From an uncultured Pelagibacteraceae bacterium (GTDB lineage Bacteria; Pseudomonadota; Alphaproteobacteria; Pelagibacterales; Pelagibacteraceae), in the NCBI GenBank assembly GCA_902549785.1, contig CACCWT010000030.1, positions 1 through 6,891 of the forward strand: DNA of 6,891 nucleotides, in the 5' to 3' direction. Shown piece after piece: positions 1 to 5,266 of the stretch. Position 1 is the first letter of the stretch. Each line of letters starts with the position of its first letter. The translations under genes and the position numbers were made by a program. A model generated the notes under the pieces. It saw only the letters and a program-made list of their open reading frames with translations. It was not told where the DNA came from and made no database searches.

Positions 1-1
1 T

Positions 2-490
2 GGATTAAAAGGTAGAAATGTGTTTGCTGATATCAAACAAGTTTCAAAAACTGTTAAAATGGATAACAATGCTCAAGTAATGATTAACTTTAATAACAAT
101 GCAAAAGGCATACTTTGGACAAGTGTTATGGCAAGAGGTGGTGTTTATGGTTTAAGGTTTAGAATATTTGGCACAAAAGGTAGCATAGAATGGGTTCAAA
201 ATGATCCGGGCTATCTTAAATTTAATCCATTAAAAGGTGCTGTAAAATTTTTAGAAAGAGGTTTTTTTAATGCTGAATTATCTAAAAAGTTTTCAAGAAT
301 TAAATTTGGTCATCCAGAGGGTTATTTGGATGCTTTTGCAAACATTTATAAAGAATTTGCAGCATCATTAAGAACTAGAGCTAAAAAAAGGTGGTTTTTT
401 CCAAATGAACATGAAGGACTTGAAACCGCAAAGTTTATTGAAGCGTGTAAAATTTCAAATAAAAGAAAAGCGTGGATAAAAATAAAATAA
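2..490 (+). CDS. Gfo/Idh/MocA family oxidoreductase, C-terminal part (5' end outside window)
   Basis: This is the C-terminal 162 residues of an NAD(P)-dependent sugar or polyol dehydrogenase of the Gfo/Idh/MocA family. The frame is open to the window edge from base 2, so the GTG at 20 is an internal valine codon and not a start; the Rossmann NAD-binding half lies upstream. What is visible is the C-terminal alpha/beta substrate domain: a beta-sheet stretch containing FGTKGSIEW, then HPEGYLDAFANIY, then a terminal helix with EGLETAKFIEAC, a set typical of cytosolic family members found in sugar and inositol catabolic clusters. The exact substrate cannot be read from this half. The stop at 488-490 lies 19 bases inside the next gene, a second member of the same family, so the two are probably co-transcribed and act in one pathway. 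Family assignment is firm; substrate is unknown. Confidence 0.88.
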   Translation, partial: GLKGRNVFADIKQVSKTVKMDNNAQVMINFNNNAKGILWTSVMARGGVYGLRFRIFGTKGSIEWVQNDPGYLKFNPLKGAVKFLERGFFNAELSKKFSRIKFGHPEGYLDAFANIYKEFAASLRTRAKKRWFFPNEHEGLETAKFIEACKISNKRKAWIKIK

Positions 491-1482
491 AAGTTGCTTT
501 GTTTGGTCTTGGCAGAATTGGCCAAATGCATGCAAAAAATTTAATTGAAAATAGAGAATTTGAGTTAAAATATGTCTTTGACCTTAACAAAGATTTATTA
601 AAAAAAATCTCTAATAAATATAATGTGACTTCAATAAATAAGCCTGATCTGGCTTTCAATGATAAAGATATTGACTGTATATTTATTGCCTCGAGCACAC
701 CTACACATTTAAAATTTATTGAGCAAGGTGTAAAAAAAAATAAAATTATTTTTTGTGAAAAACCTTTAGATCTGAATATAAAAAAAATTAATTCTTGTCT
801 AAAAAAAATAAAAAGACTTAAACCAAAAGTGCAAATAGGCTTTAATAGAAGATATGACTTTGGACACCATTCATTAAAACAACATTTAAAACAAAAAATC
901 GGACGATTAGAAAAAATAATAATTACTAGTCGAGACCCTTCTCCTCCTTCGCTTAAATATCTAAAAAGTTCAGGGGGGATATTTAAAGATATGATGATTC
1001 ACGATTTTGATCTTGCAAGATATTATTTAGGAAAAGACGAATTTCAATCAATATTTGCTATGGGTAGCAACTTATCAGATAAACGTTTTAATAAAATTAA
1101 TGATTATGAATTGGCAACTACAATACTTAAATCTAAAAAAGGGGTTCAATGTGTTATAACAAATTCAAGGCATTGTAGTTTTGGATATGATCAAAGAGTA
1201 GAATTATTTGGAAATAAAGGAATGCTTGTTTCAGACAATAAAAGAAATGATGAAATAAATTATTTTTCAAAAAGCTCAACAAACAGTAAATCACCTCTTC
1301 TTCACTTCTTTATTGAAAGATATTCGGAGGCTTTTAAACTACAATTGTTCGATCTAGCAAAATTTTGTAGAAAAAATATAAAACCAAGAGCAGTTTTTGA
1401 AGATGGAAGAAAATCAATTATTTTGGCAGAGGGAGCAATGAACTCTATCAAGTCGAAGAGGTTTGAAAAATTAATTTATTGA
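472..1482 (+). CDS. Gfo/Idh/MocA dehydrogenase, inositol 2-dehydrogenase-like
   Basis: This is a complete 336-residue cytosolic NAD-dependent dehydrogenase, the usual length for IolG, which oxidises myo-inositol to 2-keto-inositol (scyllo-inosose). Residues 1-120 form the Rossmann domain with GLGRIG at 12-17 and the family motif EKP at 96-98, whose Lys97 is the expected catalytic lysine. The substrate domain has GFNRRYD at 123-129, SRDPSPP at 153-159, and DMMIHDFD at 173-180, giving Asp173 and His177 where IolG enzymes have their catalytic Asp and His. The segment from NSRHCSFGYD (231-240) to FGNKGM is also IolG-like. The GTG start at 472 is chosen because an in-frame stop lies at 460-462 and the next in-frame ATG falls after the nucleotide-binding glycines. 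The Shine-Dalgarno is only a purine run (AAAGAAAAG), and the 19-base overlap with the upstream paralogue suggests translational coupling. Another cyclitol or sugar substrate remains possible, so no symbol is given. Confidence 0.85.
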   Translation: MDKNKIKVALFGLGRIGQMHAKNLIENREFELKYVFDLNKDLLKKISNKYNVTSINKPDLAFNDKDIDCIFIASSTPTHLKFIEQGVKKNKIIFCEKPLDLNIKKINSCLKKIKRLKPKVQIGFNRRYDFGHHSLKQHLKQKIGRLEKIIITSRDPSPPSLKYLKSSGGIFKDMMIHDFDLARYYLGKDEFQSIFAMGSNLSDKRFNKINDYELATTILKSKKGVQCVITNSRHCSFGYDQRVELFGNKGMLVSDNKRNDEINYFSKSSTNSKSPLLHFFIERYSEAFKLQLFDLAKFCRKNIKPRAVFEDGRKSIILAEGAMNSIKSKRFEKLIY

Positions 1483-1485
1483 AAT

Positions 1486-2379
1486 TTAAATTCCTTCTAT
1501 TTTTTTGTCTCCTGATTTTTTGACAAAATATATTCCAAGTATAACAACAAATAATGAAATTAATATTTTTGAAGTAACTAATTCGTTAAGAAATAAGTAT
1601 CCAAGAATTACCCCGAATATTGGTATTAAATAAGCGACTTGGCTTTGAAAAACTAAACCGTTTCTTTTTAATATCATAAATCTCAATAACCAGGCTATAC
1701 CAGTAGGAAATACTCCAAGATATATTAAAGACAAGGTTGACTCAAAAGATGGATTTAAATTCCAAGGTTGCTCTATAATTAAAGATATTGGACAAACAAA
1801 TATTGTTCCCCAAATTAATATTGATGCAGTAACATTTTCATTTTTTTTATGACTTATTTTTAAAGTTAATATTCCACCAATTACATAAAATGTTGAACCA
1901 ACTAATATCATTAAAGCAGAAAATAAGTTTTCATCATTAATTAATAGATTTTCAGAAAAAAGATAAACTATTCCTAAAAATCCTAATATTATTCCTAATA
2001 TTTTAACTAAATTAATTTTTTCTTTATCTATAAATAAATGAGCTAAAATAGTTGCACTAATAGGTGTAGTAGACATTAATATTGCTGCTAAATTACTTTG
2101 GACTTTTTGTACCCCATAAGCAATTAAAAAAAATGGAATAACTAAATTTATGACTCCAATTGCAGCAAACCATTTCCAATCTTTTGAAAAGACTTCAATT
2201 TTAATTTTTTTATAAAAACATAATAATAAAACTGGGATCATTCCAAAAAAAATTCGTAAGAACGCTATCGTTATTGGACCATAAGAGTAAGTTGCAATTT
2301 TAATATTGAAAAAAGCTGAAGCCCAAATTAATGATAACAAAACTAATATGAAATAATCAGATGTTTTTGGTGAAGTCAT
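1486..2379 (-). CDS. EamA/DMT-superfamily permease
   Basis: This is a 297-residue inner-membrane protein with about ten hydrophobic helices in two EamA repeats (roughly residues 10-143 and 152-287), the standard size and architecture of drug/metabolite transporter (RhaT/YdcZ-like) permeases. Visible family hallmarks are the start of helix 1 (LIWASAFFNIKIA), TTPISATILAHLFIDKE at the end of repeat 1, and the matching YLIPIFGVILGYLFLNE in repeat 2. Substrates in this family range over amino acids, metabolites and toxic compounds and cannot be predicted here. I chose the ATG at 2379. A TTG at 2388 would add three residues, but the ATG overlaps the stop of the preceding gene as ATGA and has an AAGGA ribosome site nine bases upstream. 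The gene is therefore the second cistron after the YbaK-like deacylase. Its stop faces the IolG-like gene's stop with only 3 bp between them. Confidence 0.88.
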   Translation of the reverse strand: MTSPKTSDYFILVLLSLIWASAFFNIKIATYSYGPITIAFLRIFFGMIPVLLLCFYKKIKIEVFSKDWKWFAAIGVINLVIPFFLIAYGVQKVQSNLAAILMSTTPISATILAHLFIDKEKINLVKILGIILGFLGIVYLFSENLLINDENLFSALMILVGSTFYVIGGILTLKISHKKNENVTASILIWGTIFVCPISLIIEQPWNLNPSFESTLSLIYLGVFPTGIAWLLRFMILKRNGLVFQSQVAYLIPIFGVILGYLFLNELVTSKILISLFVVILGIYFVKKSGDKKIEGI

Positions 2380-2855
2380 TCTACACAATCCTTAACTACT
2401 CCATTAGTTAAATTAAGCAGCTCGTCAAAACTTATTTTAAAAATACAGTTTGGATGTCCGGCAGCAGCATATAAGTTTTCAAATCTATTTAAAGACTCAT
2501 CTACAAGAATTTCTAATTTATTTTTATGACCTACAGGTGAAACTCCTCCTATAGTATAACCTGTTTGATCTTTAACCTCATCAGGAGATGCCATACTCAA
2601 ATCTTTACTATTAAAAATTTTTTTTAATTTATTTAAAGAACATCTTTTATCGCCAGATACTAAACAAAGAAAAAAATTTTCTTCATTCCTAAACAATAAA
2701 CTTTTAACAATTGAACCAACCTCAGTATTTAATGAATTTGCAGCATCATTTGCTGTTCTTGCGGTTTGTTCTAATTCAATTACTTTAATTTCACTATTAA
2801 ATTTTTTTAATGCCTCTTTTGCTCTTTTAACTGGCTCTTTATTAAGTGCTGTCAT
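2376..2855 (-). CDS. YbaK/EbsC-family aminoacyl-tRNA deacylase-like protein
   Basis: This is a 159-residue single-domain protein of the YbaK / prolyl-tRNA synthetase-associated family (INS-like editing domain). Such proteins act in the cytosol in trans, hydrolysing mischarged tRNAs such as Cys-tRNA(Pro) or Ala-tRNA(Pro). Visible hallmarks are IVKSLLF with Lys51 at the position of the family's essential lysine, VSGDKR at 66-71, GYTIGGVSPVGH at 99-110 and AAGHPN at 131-136. Length is normal and no extra domain is present. The ATG at 2855 has an AAGAG ribosome site about eight bases upstream. The gene is the first of a two-gene minus-strand unit: its TGA overlaps the ATG of the EamA permease. 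It is transcribed divergently from glnA. The residue set resembles the EbsC/COG2606 branch more than E. coli YbaK, so the misacylated tRNA it edits is left open. Confidence 0.85.
   Translation of the reverse strand: MTALNKEPVKRAKEALKKFNSEIKVIELEQTARTANDAANSLNTEVGSIVKSLLFRNEENFFLCLVSGDKRCSLNKLKKIFNSKDLSMASPDEVKDQTGYTIGGVSPVGHKNKLEILVDESLNRFENLYAAAGHPNCIFKISFDELLNLTNGVVKDCVE
2389..2393 (-). promoter_or_regulatory. Ribosome binding site of the EamA permease gene
   Basis: AAGGA on the minus strand sits inside the end of the YbaK-like gene, nine bases before the ATG at 2379. It supports that start over the TTG at 2388, which would lie directly beside this site. Confidence 0.55.
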
Positions 2856-2874
2856 TAGTACAACTCTTGATTGA

Positions 2875-2904
2875 TTGAAAAATTACGATTTTTAAGGTTA
2901 ATAT
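2875..2904 (+). promoter_or_regulatory. Possible sigma-70-type promoter of glnA
   Basis: TTGAAA (2875-2880) and TAATAT (2899-2904) are separated by 18 bases, about 95 bases upstream of the glnA ATG. The match is moderate and base composition makes chance hits likely. No GG-N10-GC sigma-54 element was seen in 2856-2998. The spacer between the two hexamers is occupied by a dyad, AAAAAT-TACG-ATTTTT at 2878-2893, which could be an operator or merely A/T-rich symmetry. Confidence 0.27.
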
Positions 2905-2905
2905 A
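2900..2905 (-). promoter_or_regulatory. Possible -10 element for the YbaK/EamA operon
   Basis: The minus strand reads TATATT here, preceded by TG one base upstream in the manner of an extended -10, about 45 bases before the YbaK-like ATG. No good -35 is visible at the expected distance. It overlaps the candidate glnA -10 on the other strand, so the two promoters, if real, would be back to back. In DNA this AT-rich such matches are common. Confidence 0.22.
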
Positions 2906-2953
2906 CATGTAAAAAAAGCATAAGTGATATCTATTTTATAGACATTATTTATC

Positions 2954-2974
2954 TTTTCTTAACTGATAAGAGAA
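2954..2974 (+). promoter_or_regulatory. Hairpin in the glnA 5' leader
   Basis: TTTTCTTA (2954-2961) can pair with TAAGAGAA (2967-2974) around a five-base ACTGA loop, giving eight pairs with one G-U. It ends 14 bases before the AGGAG ribosome site of glnA. It matches no riboswitch that I recognise: the conserved loops of the cyanobacterial/marine glnA (glutamine) RNA are not apparent. It may be a simple leader stem or a transcription-factor half-site pair. Confidence 0.3.
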
Positions 2975-2988
2975 CAAGAAAAATTTAT

Positions 2989-2993
2989 AGGAG
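2989..2993 (+). promoter_or_regulatory. Ribosome binding site of glnA
   Basis: AGGAG lies five bases before the ATG at 2999. It is the clearest Shine-Dalgarno sequence in the window; most other genes here have weak sites or rely on overlap coupling. This fits a highly translated enzyme and fixes the glnA start. Confidence 0.75.
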
Positions 2994-2998
2994 ATAAT

Positions 2999-4405
2999 AT
3001 GAGTGCTAAAGACGTACTAAAATTAATTAAGTCTAAGAATATTGAGTTTGTGGATCTTAGATTTACAGACCCAAGGGGTAAACTTCAACATTTAACAATG
3101 GATACAACTATCGTAGATGAAGGATTGCTAAATGACGGTGTATTTTTTGACGGATCATCAATTGCAGGCTGGAAAGCAATTAATGAGTCTGACATGATAT
3201 TAAAGCCTGATTTAAGTAGAAAAGTAATAGATCCTTATACATCTCATAATACTTTAATTTTATTTTGCGATATTTTAGATGCAGTTAAGAAAGATCCATA
3301 TGAAAGAGATCCAAGAGGAATTGCAAAAAAAGCTGAAGCTTATTTAAAAAAAACAGGTATAGGTGATACAGCTTACTTTGGGCCAGAGCCTGAATTTTTC
3401 GTTTTTGATGATGTAAGAATTAAAAACGATATGAATGAAACAAGTTTTTCAATTGATAGTACAGAAGGTCCTTATAACTCCGGAAAATCTTACGACAATG
3501 GAAACATGGGTCATAGACCTGGAGTAAAAGGAGGATATTTTCCTGTACCACCAGTTGATAGTGCTCAAGATATGAGAGGTGAATATCTTAAAGGACTAAG
3601 AGATGTTGGAATTACTGTAGAAAAACACCACCATGAAGTTGCTCCAAGTCAACATGAACTTGGAATGTTATTTGGAACTTTGGTTGATCAAGCAGACAAC
3701 GTTCAACTATATAAATATGTAGTTCAAATGGTTTCTCATTCTTTTGGTAAAACTGCAACTTTTATGCCTAAGCCTGTTAAAGGTGACAATGGTTCCGGAA
3801 TGCACACTCACCAATCAATTTGGAAAGGGAAAACTCCAGTATTTTCTGGGAACAAATATGCTGGATTATCACAAACTGCTCTTTACTATATTGGTGGAGT
3901 ATTAAAGCATGCAAAAGCGATTAATGCATTTGCTAATGCTACTACAAATAGTTACAAAAGATTAATACCAGGGTTTGAGGCTCCAGTTTTACTTGCATAT
4001 TCTGCAAGAAACAGATCAGCATCATGTAGAATTCCAATCACATTAAGCAAAAAAGGTGCAAGATGTGAAATTAGATTCCCAGATGCATCAGGAAACCCAT
4101 ATTTAACATTTGCTTCTATGCTTATGGCTGGAATTGATGGAATAAAAAATAAAATTGATCCAGGTAAATCGTTCGACAAAGACCTTTATGCTTTATCAGA
4201 AAAGCAAGTTAAAAAAGTGCCAACTGTTTGCGGTTCTTTAAGAGAGGCAATGGAGGCTTTGGATAAAGATAGAAGTTTCTTAACTCAAGGTAATGTATTT
4301 ACTGATGATCAAATAGATGCGTACATAGAACTTAAATATGAAGAAATTCATAATTTTGAACATACGCCGCACCCTATTGAATTCGACATGTATTATAGCT
4401 GTTAA
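2999..4405 (+). CDS. glnA: Glutamine synthetase type I
   Basis: This is the complete 468-residue cytosolic enzyme that makes glutamine from glutamate, ammonium and ATP, the main ammonium-assimilating step; the active form is a dodecamer. The beta-grasp N-terminal domain (about 1-105) carries DGSSIAGW and NESDM. The catalytic domain has GPEPEFF with metal-binding Glu130/Glu132, KHHHEVAPSQHE, NGSGMHTHQS with His269/His271, NSYKRLIPGFEAP with Arg321 and Glu327, ARNRSASCRIP with Arg339, and CEIRFPD with Glu357 and Arg359. The C-terminus HTPHPIEFDMYYSC is alphaproteobacterial in style. Length and insertions are those of the adenylylated GSI-beta class, and Tyr397 aligns with the adenylylated tyrosine. 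The residues after it read YALSEKQ instead of the usual YDLPPEE, so the modification loop looks relaxed. The gene has its own leader and ribosome site and is followed after 11 bases by a strong hairpin, so it is probably monocistronic. Confidence 0.97.
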   Translation: MSAKDVLKLIKSKNIEFVDLRFTDPRGKLQHLTMDTTIVDEGLLNDGVFFDGSSIAGWKAINESDMILKPDLSRKVIDPYTSHNTLILFCDILDAVKKDPYERDPRGIAKKAEAYLKKTGIGDTAYFGPEPEFFVFDDVRIKNDMNETSFSIDSTEGPYNSGKSYDNGNMGHRPGVKGGYFPVPPVDSAQDMRGEYLKGLRDVGITVEKHHHEVAPSQHELGMLFGTLVDQADNVQLYKYVVQMVSHSFGKTATFMPKPVKGDNGSGMHTHQSIWKGKTPVFSGNKYAGLSQTALYYIGGVLKHAKAINAFANATTNSYKRLIPGFEAPVLLAYSARNRSASCRIPITLSKKGARCEIRFPDASGNPYLTFASMLMAGIDGIKNKIDPGKSFDKDLYALSEKQVKKVPTVCGSLREAMEALDKDRSFLTQGNVFTDDQIDAYIELKYEEIHNFEHTPHPIEFDMYYSC

Positions 4406-4415
4406 AAGCTTATTT

Positions 4416-4452
4416 TATGGGATTACCTGCAGTAATAGCAGGTATTCCCATA
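4416..4452 (+). terminator. Strong hairpin downstream of glnA (terminator-like or mRNA 3'-end stem)
   Basis: Bases 4416-4430 pair with 4438-4452 around a seven-base loop (AGTAATA). Fourteen of fifteen positions pair, with a single T-T mismatch (4423/4445). The arms contain GGG/CCC and CCTGC/GCAGG, unusually G+C-rich for this DNA, and the stem begins 11 bases after the glnA stop. No clean U-run follows; the next bases are ATTAGAATTCTAATTTAAT. It is either a non-canonical terminator or a stem that protects the 3' end of the glnA message. Confidence 0.65.
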
Positions 4453-4465
4453 TTAGAATTCTAAT
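4452..4465. repeat. 14-bp perfect palindrome
   Basis: ATTAGAATTCTAAT is its own reverse complement with no spacer and abuts the foot of the glnA 3' hairpin. With no loop it is a poor RNA hairpin; it could be a protein-binding site or chance A/T symmetry. Confidence 0.4.
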
Positions 4466-4491
4466 TTAATTCAGTTTTGCTAATTAAAGGT

Positions 4492-4629
4492 ATGACTAAG
4501 TTCATATCAACTTTAAAGAATATAATTGGTTATAAAAAACCTGAAATTAGGAAGCCTAAGCGTAGAAAAAATAAAACTTATTCTATGAATAAGAGAGGCC
4601 AATATTGGTTTATTTCTTATTACCAATAA
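4492..4629 (+). CDS. Possible small basic protein, 45 residues, unknown function
   Basis: An open frame runs from ATG 4492 to TAA 4627-4629 and fills most of the glnA-suf spacer. The predicted peptide begins MTKFISTLKNIIGY, has a Lys/Arg-rich middle (KKPEIRKPKRRKNK, residues 15-28) and ends in an aromatic patch (QYWFISYYQ, 37-45). I see no signal peptide, membrane helix or known motif, and I do not recognise the family. The frame stays open back to 4465, and TTG at 4477 is an alternative start. The only purine-rich site (AAAGG, 4486-4490) is one base from the ATG, too close for it, but better placed for no other start. Against it being a gene, its middle is antisense to a good suf terminator and A-rich DNA encodes Lys/Arg by default. 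The frame terminates 4 bp before the sufA stop. Real gene or chance frame is undecided. Confidence 0.38.
   Translation: MTKFISTLKNIIGYKKPEIRKPKRRKNKTYSMNKRGQYWFISYYQ
4566..4593 (-). terminator. Intrinsic terminator of the suf operon
   Basis: Read on the minus strand, CTTATTC - ATA - GAATAAG (4593 down to 4577) makes a perfect seven-pair stem with a three-base loop, followed at once by TTTTATTTTTT (4576 down to 4566). A stem followed directly by a U-run is the classic rho-independent layout; the stem is A/T-rich, as expected at this base composition. It starts 41 bases after the sufA stop and is in the right orientation only for the suf genes. Confidence 0.6.
4603..4628. repeat. Inverted repeat next to the sufA stop
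   Basis: TATTGGT (4603-4609) and ACCAATA (4622-4628) form a seven-pair inverted repeat with a 12-base loop, six bases beyond the sufA stop. Its left arm overlaps the palindrome CCAATATTGG (4599-4608). On the suf transcript it would be a first stem before the terminator hairpin, and may be part of a two-stem 3' end. Confidence 0.4.
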
Positions 4630-4633
4630 TTAA

Positions 4634-4969
4634 TTAAATTTTAAAAGATTCTCCGCAACCGCATCTTTCGGTTTCATTTGGATTGTTAAAAACAAATTGT
4701 GATGAAAATTCTTCTTTTTTGTAATCCATTTCAGTACCAAAAAGATACATTACTGCTGCTGGATCAATGAATACTTTTACTCCTTTATCCTCAATAACTT
4801 CATCGTTAGGGTTTATTTCTTTAATGTATTCCATGATATAAGACATTCCTGCGCATCCACCTGATTTTACTCCAACTCTAACACCAATAGACTCATTATC
4901 AGCAGAAGACATAATTTCTTTTATCCTATCTGCCGCTTGATCGCTTAATGATATAACTTGTTTTGTCAT
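4634..4969 (-). CDS. sufA: A-type Fe-S carrier / scaffold protein (SufA/IscA/HesB family)
   Basis: This 111-residue cytosolic protein is a full-length A-type carrier, which binds Fe or a [2Fe-2S]/[4Fe-4S] cluster as a dimer and hands it to apo-proteins. The three ligand cysteines are all present: Cys39 in SGGCAGMSY, and Cys103 and Cys105 in the C-terminal CGCGESF, with the family's 63-residue spacing between the first two. FIDPAAVMYLFGTEMDY at 67-83 is the standard central strand-helix segment. It is the last gene of the suf run: its ATG at 4969 overlaps the SufT stop as ATGA and there is no Shine-Dalgarno sequence, so it must be translated by coupling. The A-type family is hard to split from sequence alone; SufA is preferred over IscA or ErpA because of the operon. 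Confidence 0.9.
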   Translation of the reverse strand: MTKQVISLSDQAADRIKEIMSSADNESIGVRVGVKSGGCAGMSYIMEYIKEINPNDEVIEDKGVKVFIDPAAVMYLFGTEMDYKKEEFSSQFVFNNPNETERCGCGESFKI

Positions 4970-5262
4970 AAGTTTAATTCTAATTTTGCTGCCTCTGACA
5001 TCATGGACTTATCCCATGGTGGCTCCCAAACTAAATCTAAATCTACTTTGTCAACTTCCTCTAATTGCATAATACTATCTTTAACTTCTTTTGGCAAACT
5101 TTCTGCAACTGGACAGTTTGGAGTTGTTAATGTCATTTTTACACTGATATTTTTTCCATCTACATTAATATCATAAATTAATCCAAGCTCGTAAATATTT
5201 ACTGGTATTTCGGGATCGTAAATTTTTTTTATTTCTTCAATTACTTTTTCTTTTAATTCCAT
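4966..5262 (-). CDS. sufT: SufT / MIP18-type (DUF59) Fe-S assembly factor
   Basis: This is a 98-residue cytosolic DUF59/MIP18 protein, a family that helps mature Fe-S proteins and is often encoded in suf operons. Visible hallmarks are IYDPEIPVNIYELGLIYDI (14-32), LTTPNCPVAESLP (45-57) with the conserved reactive Cys50, and the C-terminal VWEPPWDKSMMSEAAKLEL (78-96). I start it at the ATG at 5262, four bases after the sufU stop; that gives the normal family length and begins with the first helix. A longer frame to 5340 exists but would run 74 bases into sufU and add residues without family character. No strong ribosome site is visible, so translation is probably coupled to sufU. Its own stop overlaps the sufA start. 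SufT fits the context and the compact, single-domain form. Confidence 0.9.
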   Translation of the reverse strand: MELKEKVIEEIKKIYDPEIPVNIYELGLIYDINVDGKNISVKMTLTTPNCPVAESLPKEVKDSIMQLEEVDKVDLDLVWEPPWDKSMMSEAAKLELNL

Positions 5263-5266
5263 AAAG

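Noticed and set aside
20..22. GTG at 20 as the start of the first gene
   Set aside because: The frame is open to the window edge and the protein lacks its whole Rossmann domain, so the gene is simply cut by the window.
435..698. Minus-strand frame of 87 codons (and the one at 346-531) under the two dehydrogenases
   Set aside because: They lie fully antisense to well-supported coding sequence and show no recognisable protein features.
2377..2388. TTG start at 2388 for the EamA permease
   Set aside because: The ATG at 2379 forms an ATGA overlap and has AAGGA at good spacing, whereas the TTG would sit directly on that site.
2856..2998. Known riboswitch or sigma-54 promoter upstream of glnA
   Set aside because: No GG-N10-GC element and no conserved glutamine-riboswitch core could be seen; only weak stems and a moderate sigma-70-like match.
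3952..4179. Minus-strand frame within glnA
   Set aside because: It is antisense to highly conserved glnA codons, a shadow of the coding strand.
4453..4633. tRNA or structured housekeeping RNA in the glnA-suf spacer
   Set aside because: No cloverleaf, T-loop GTTCRA or CCA-like acceptor pairing is present.
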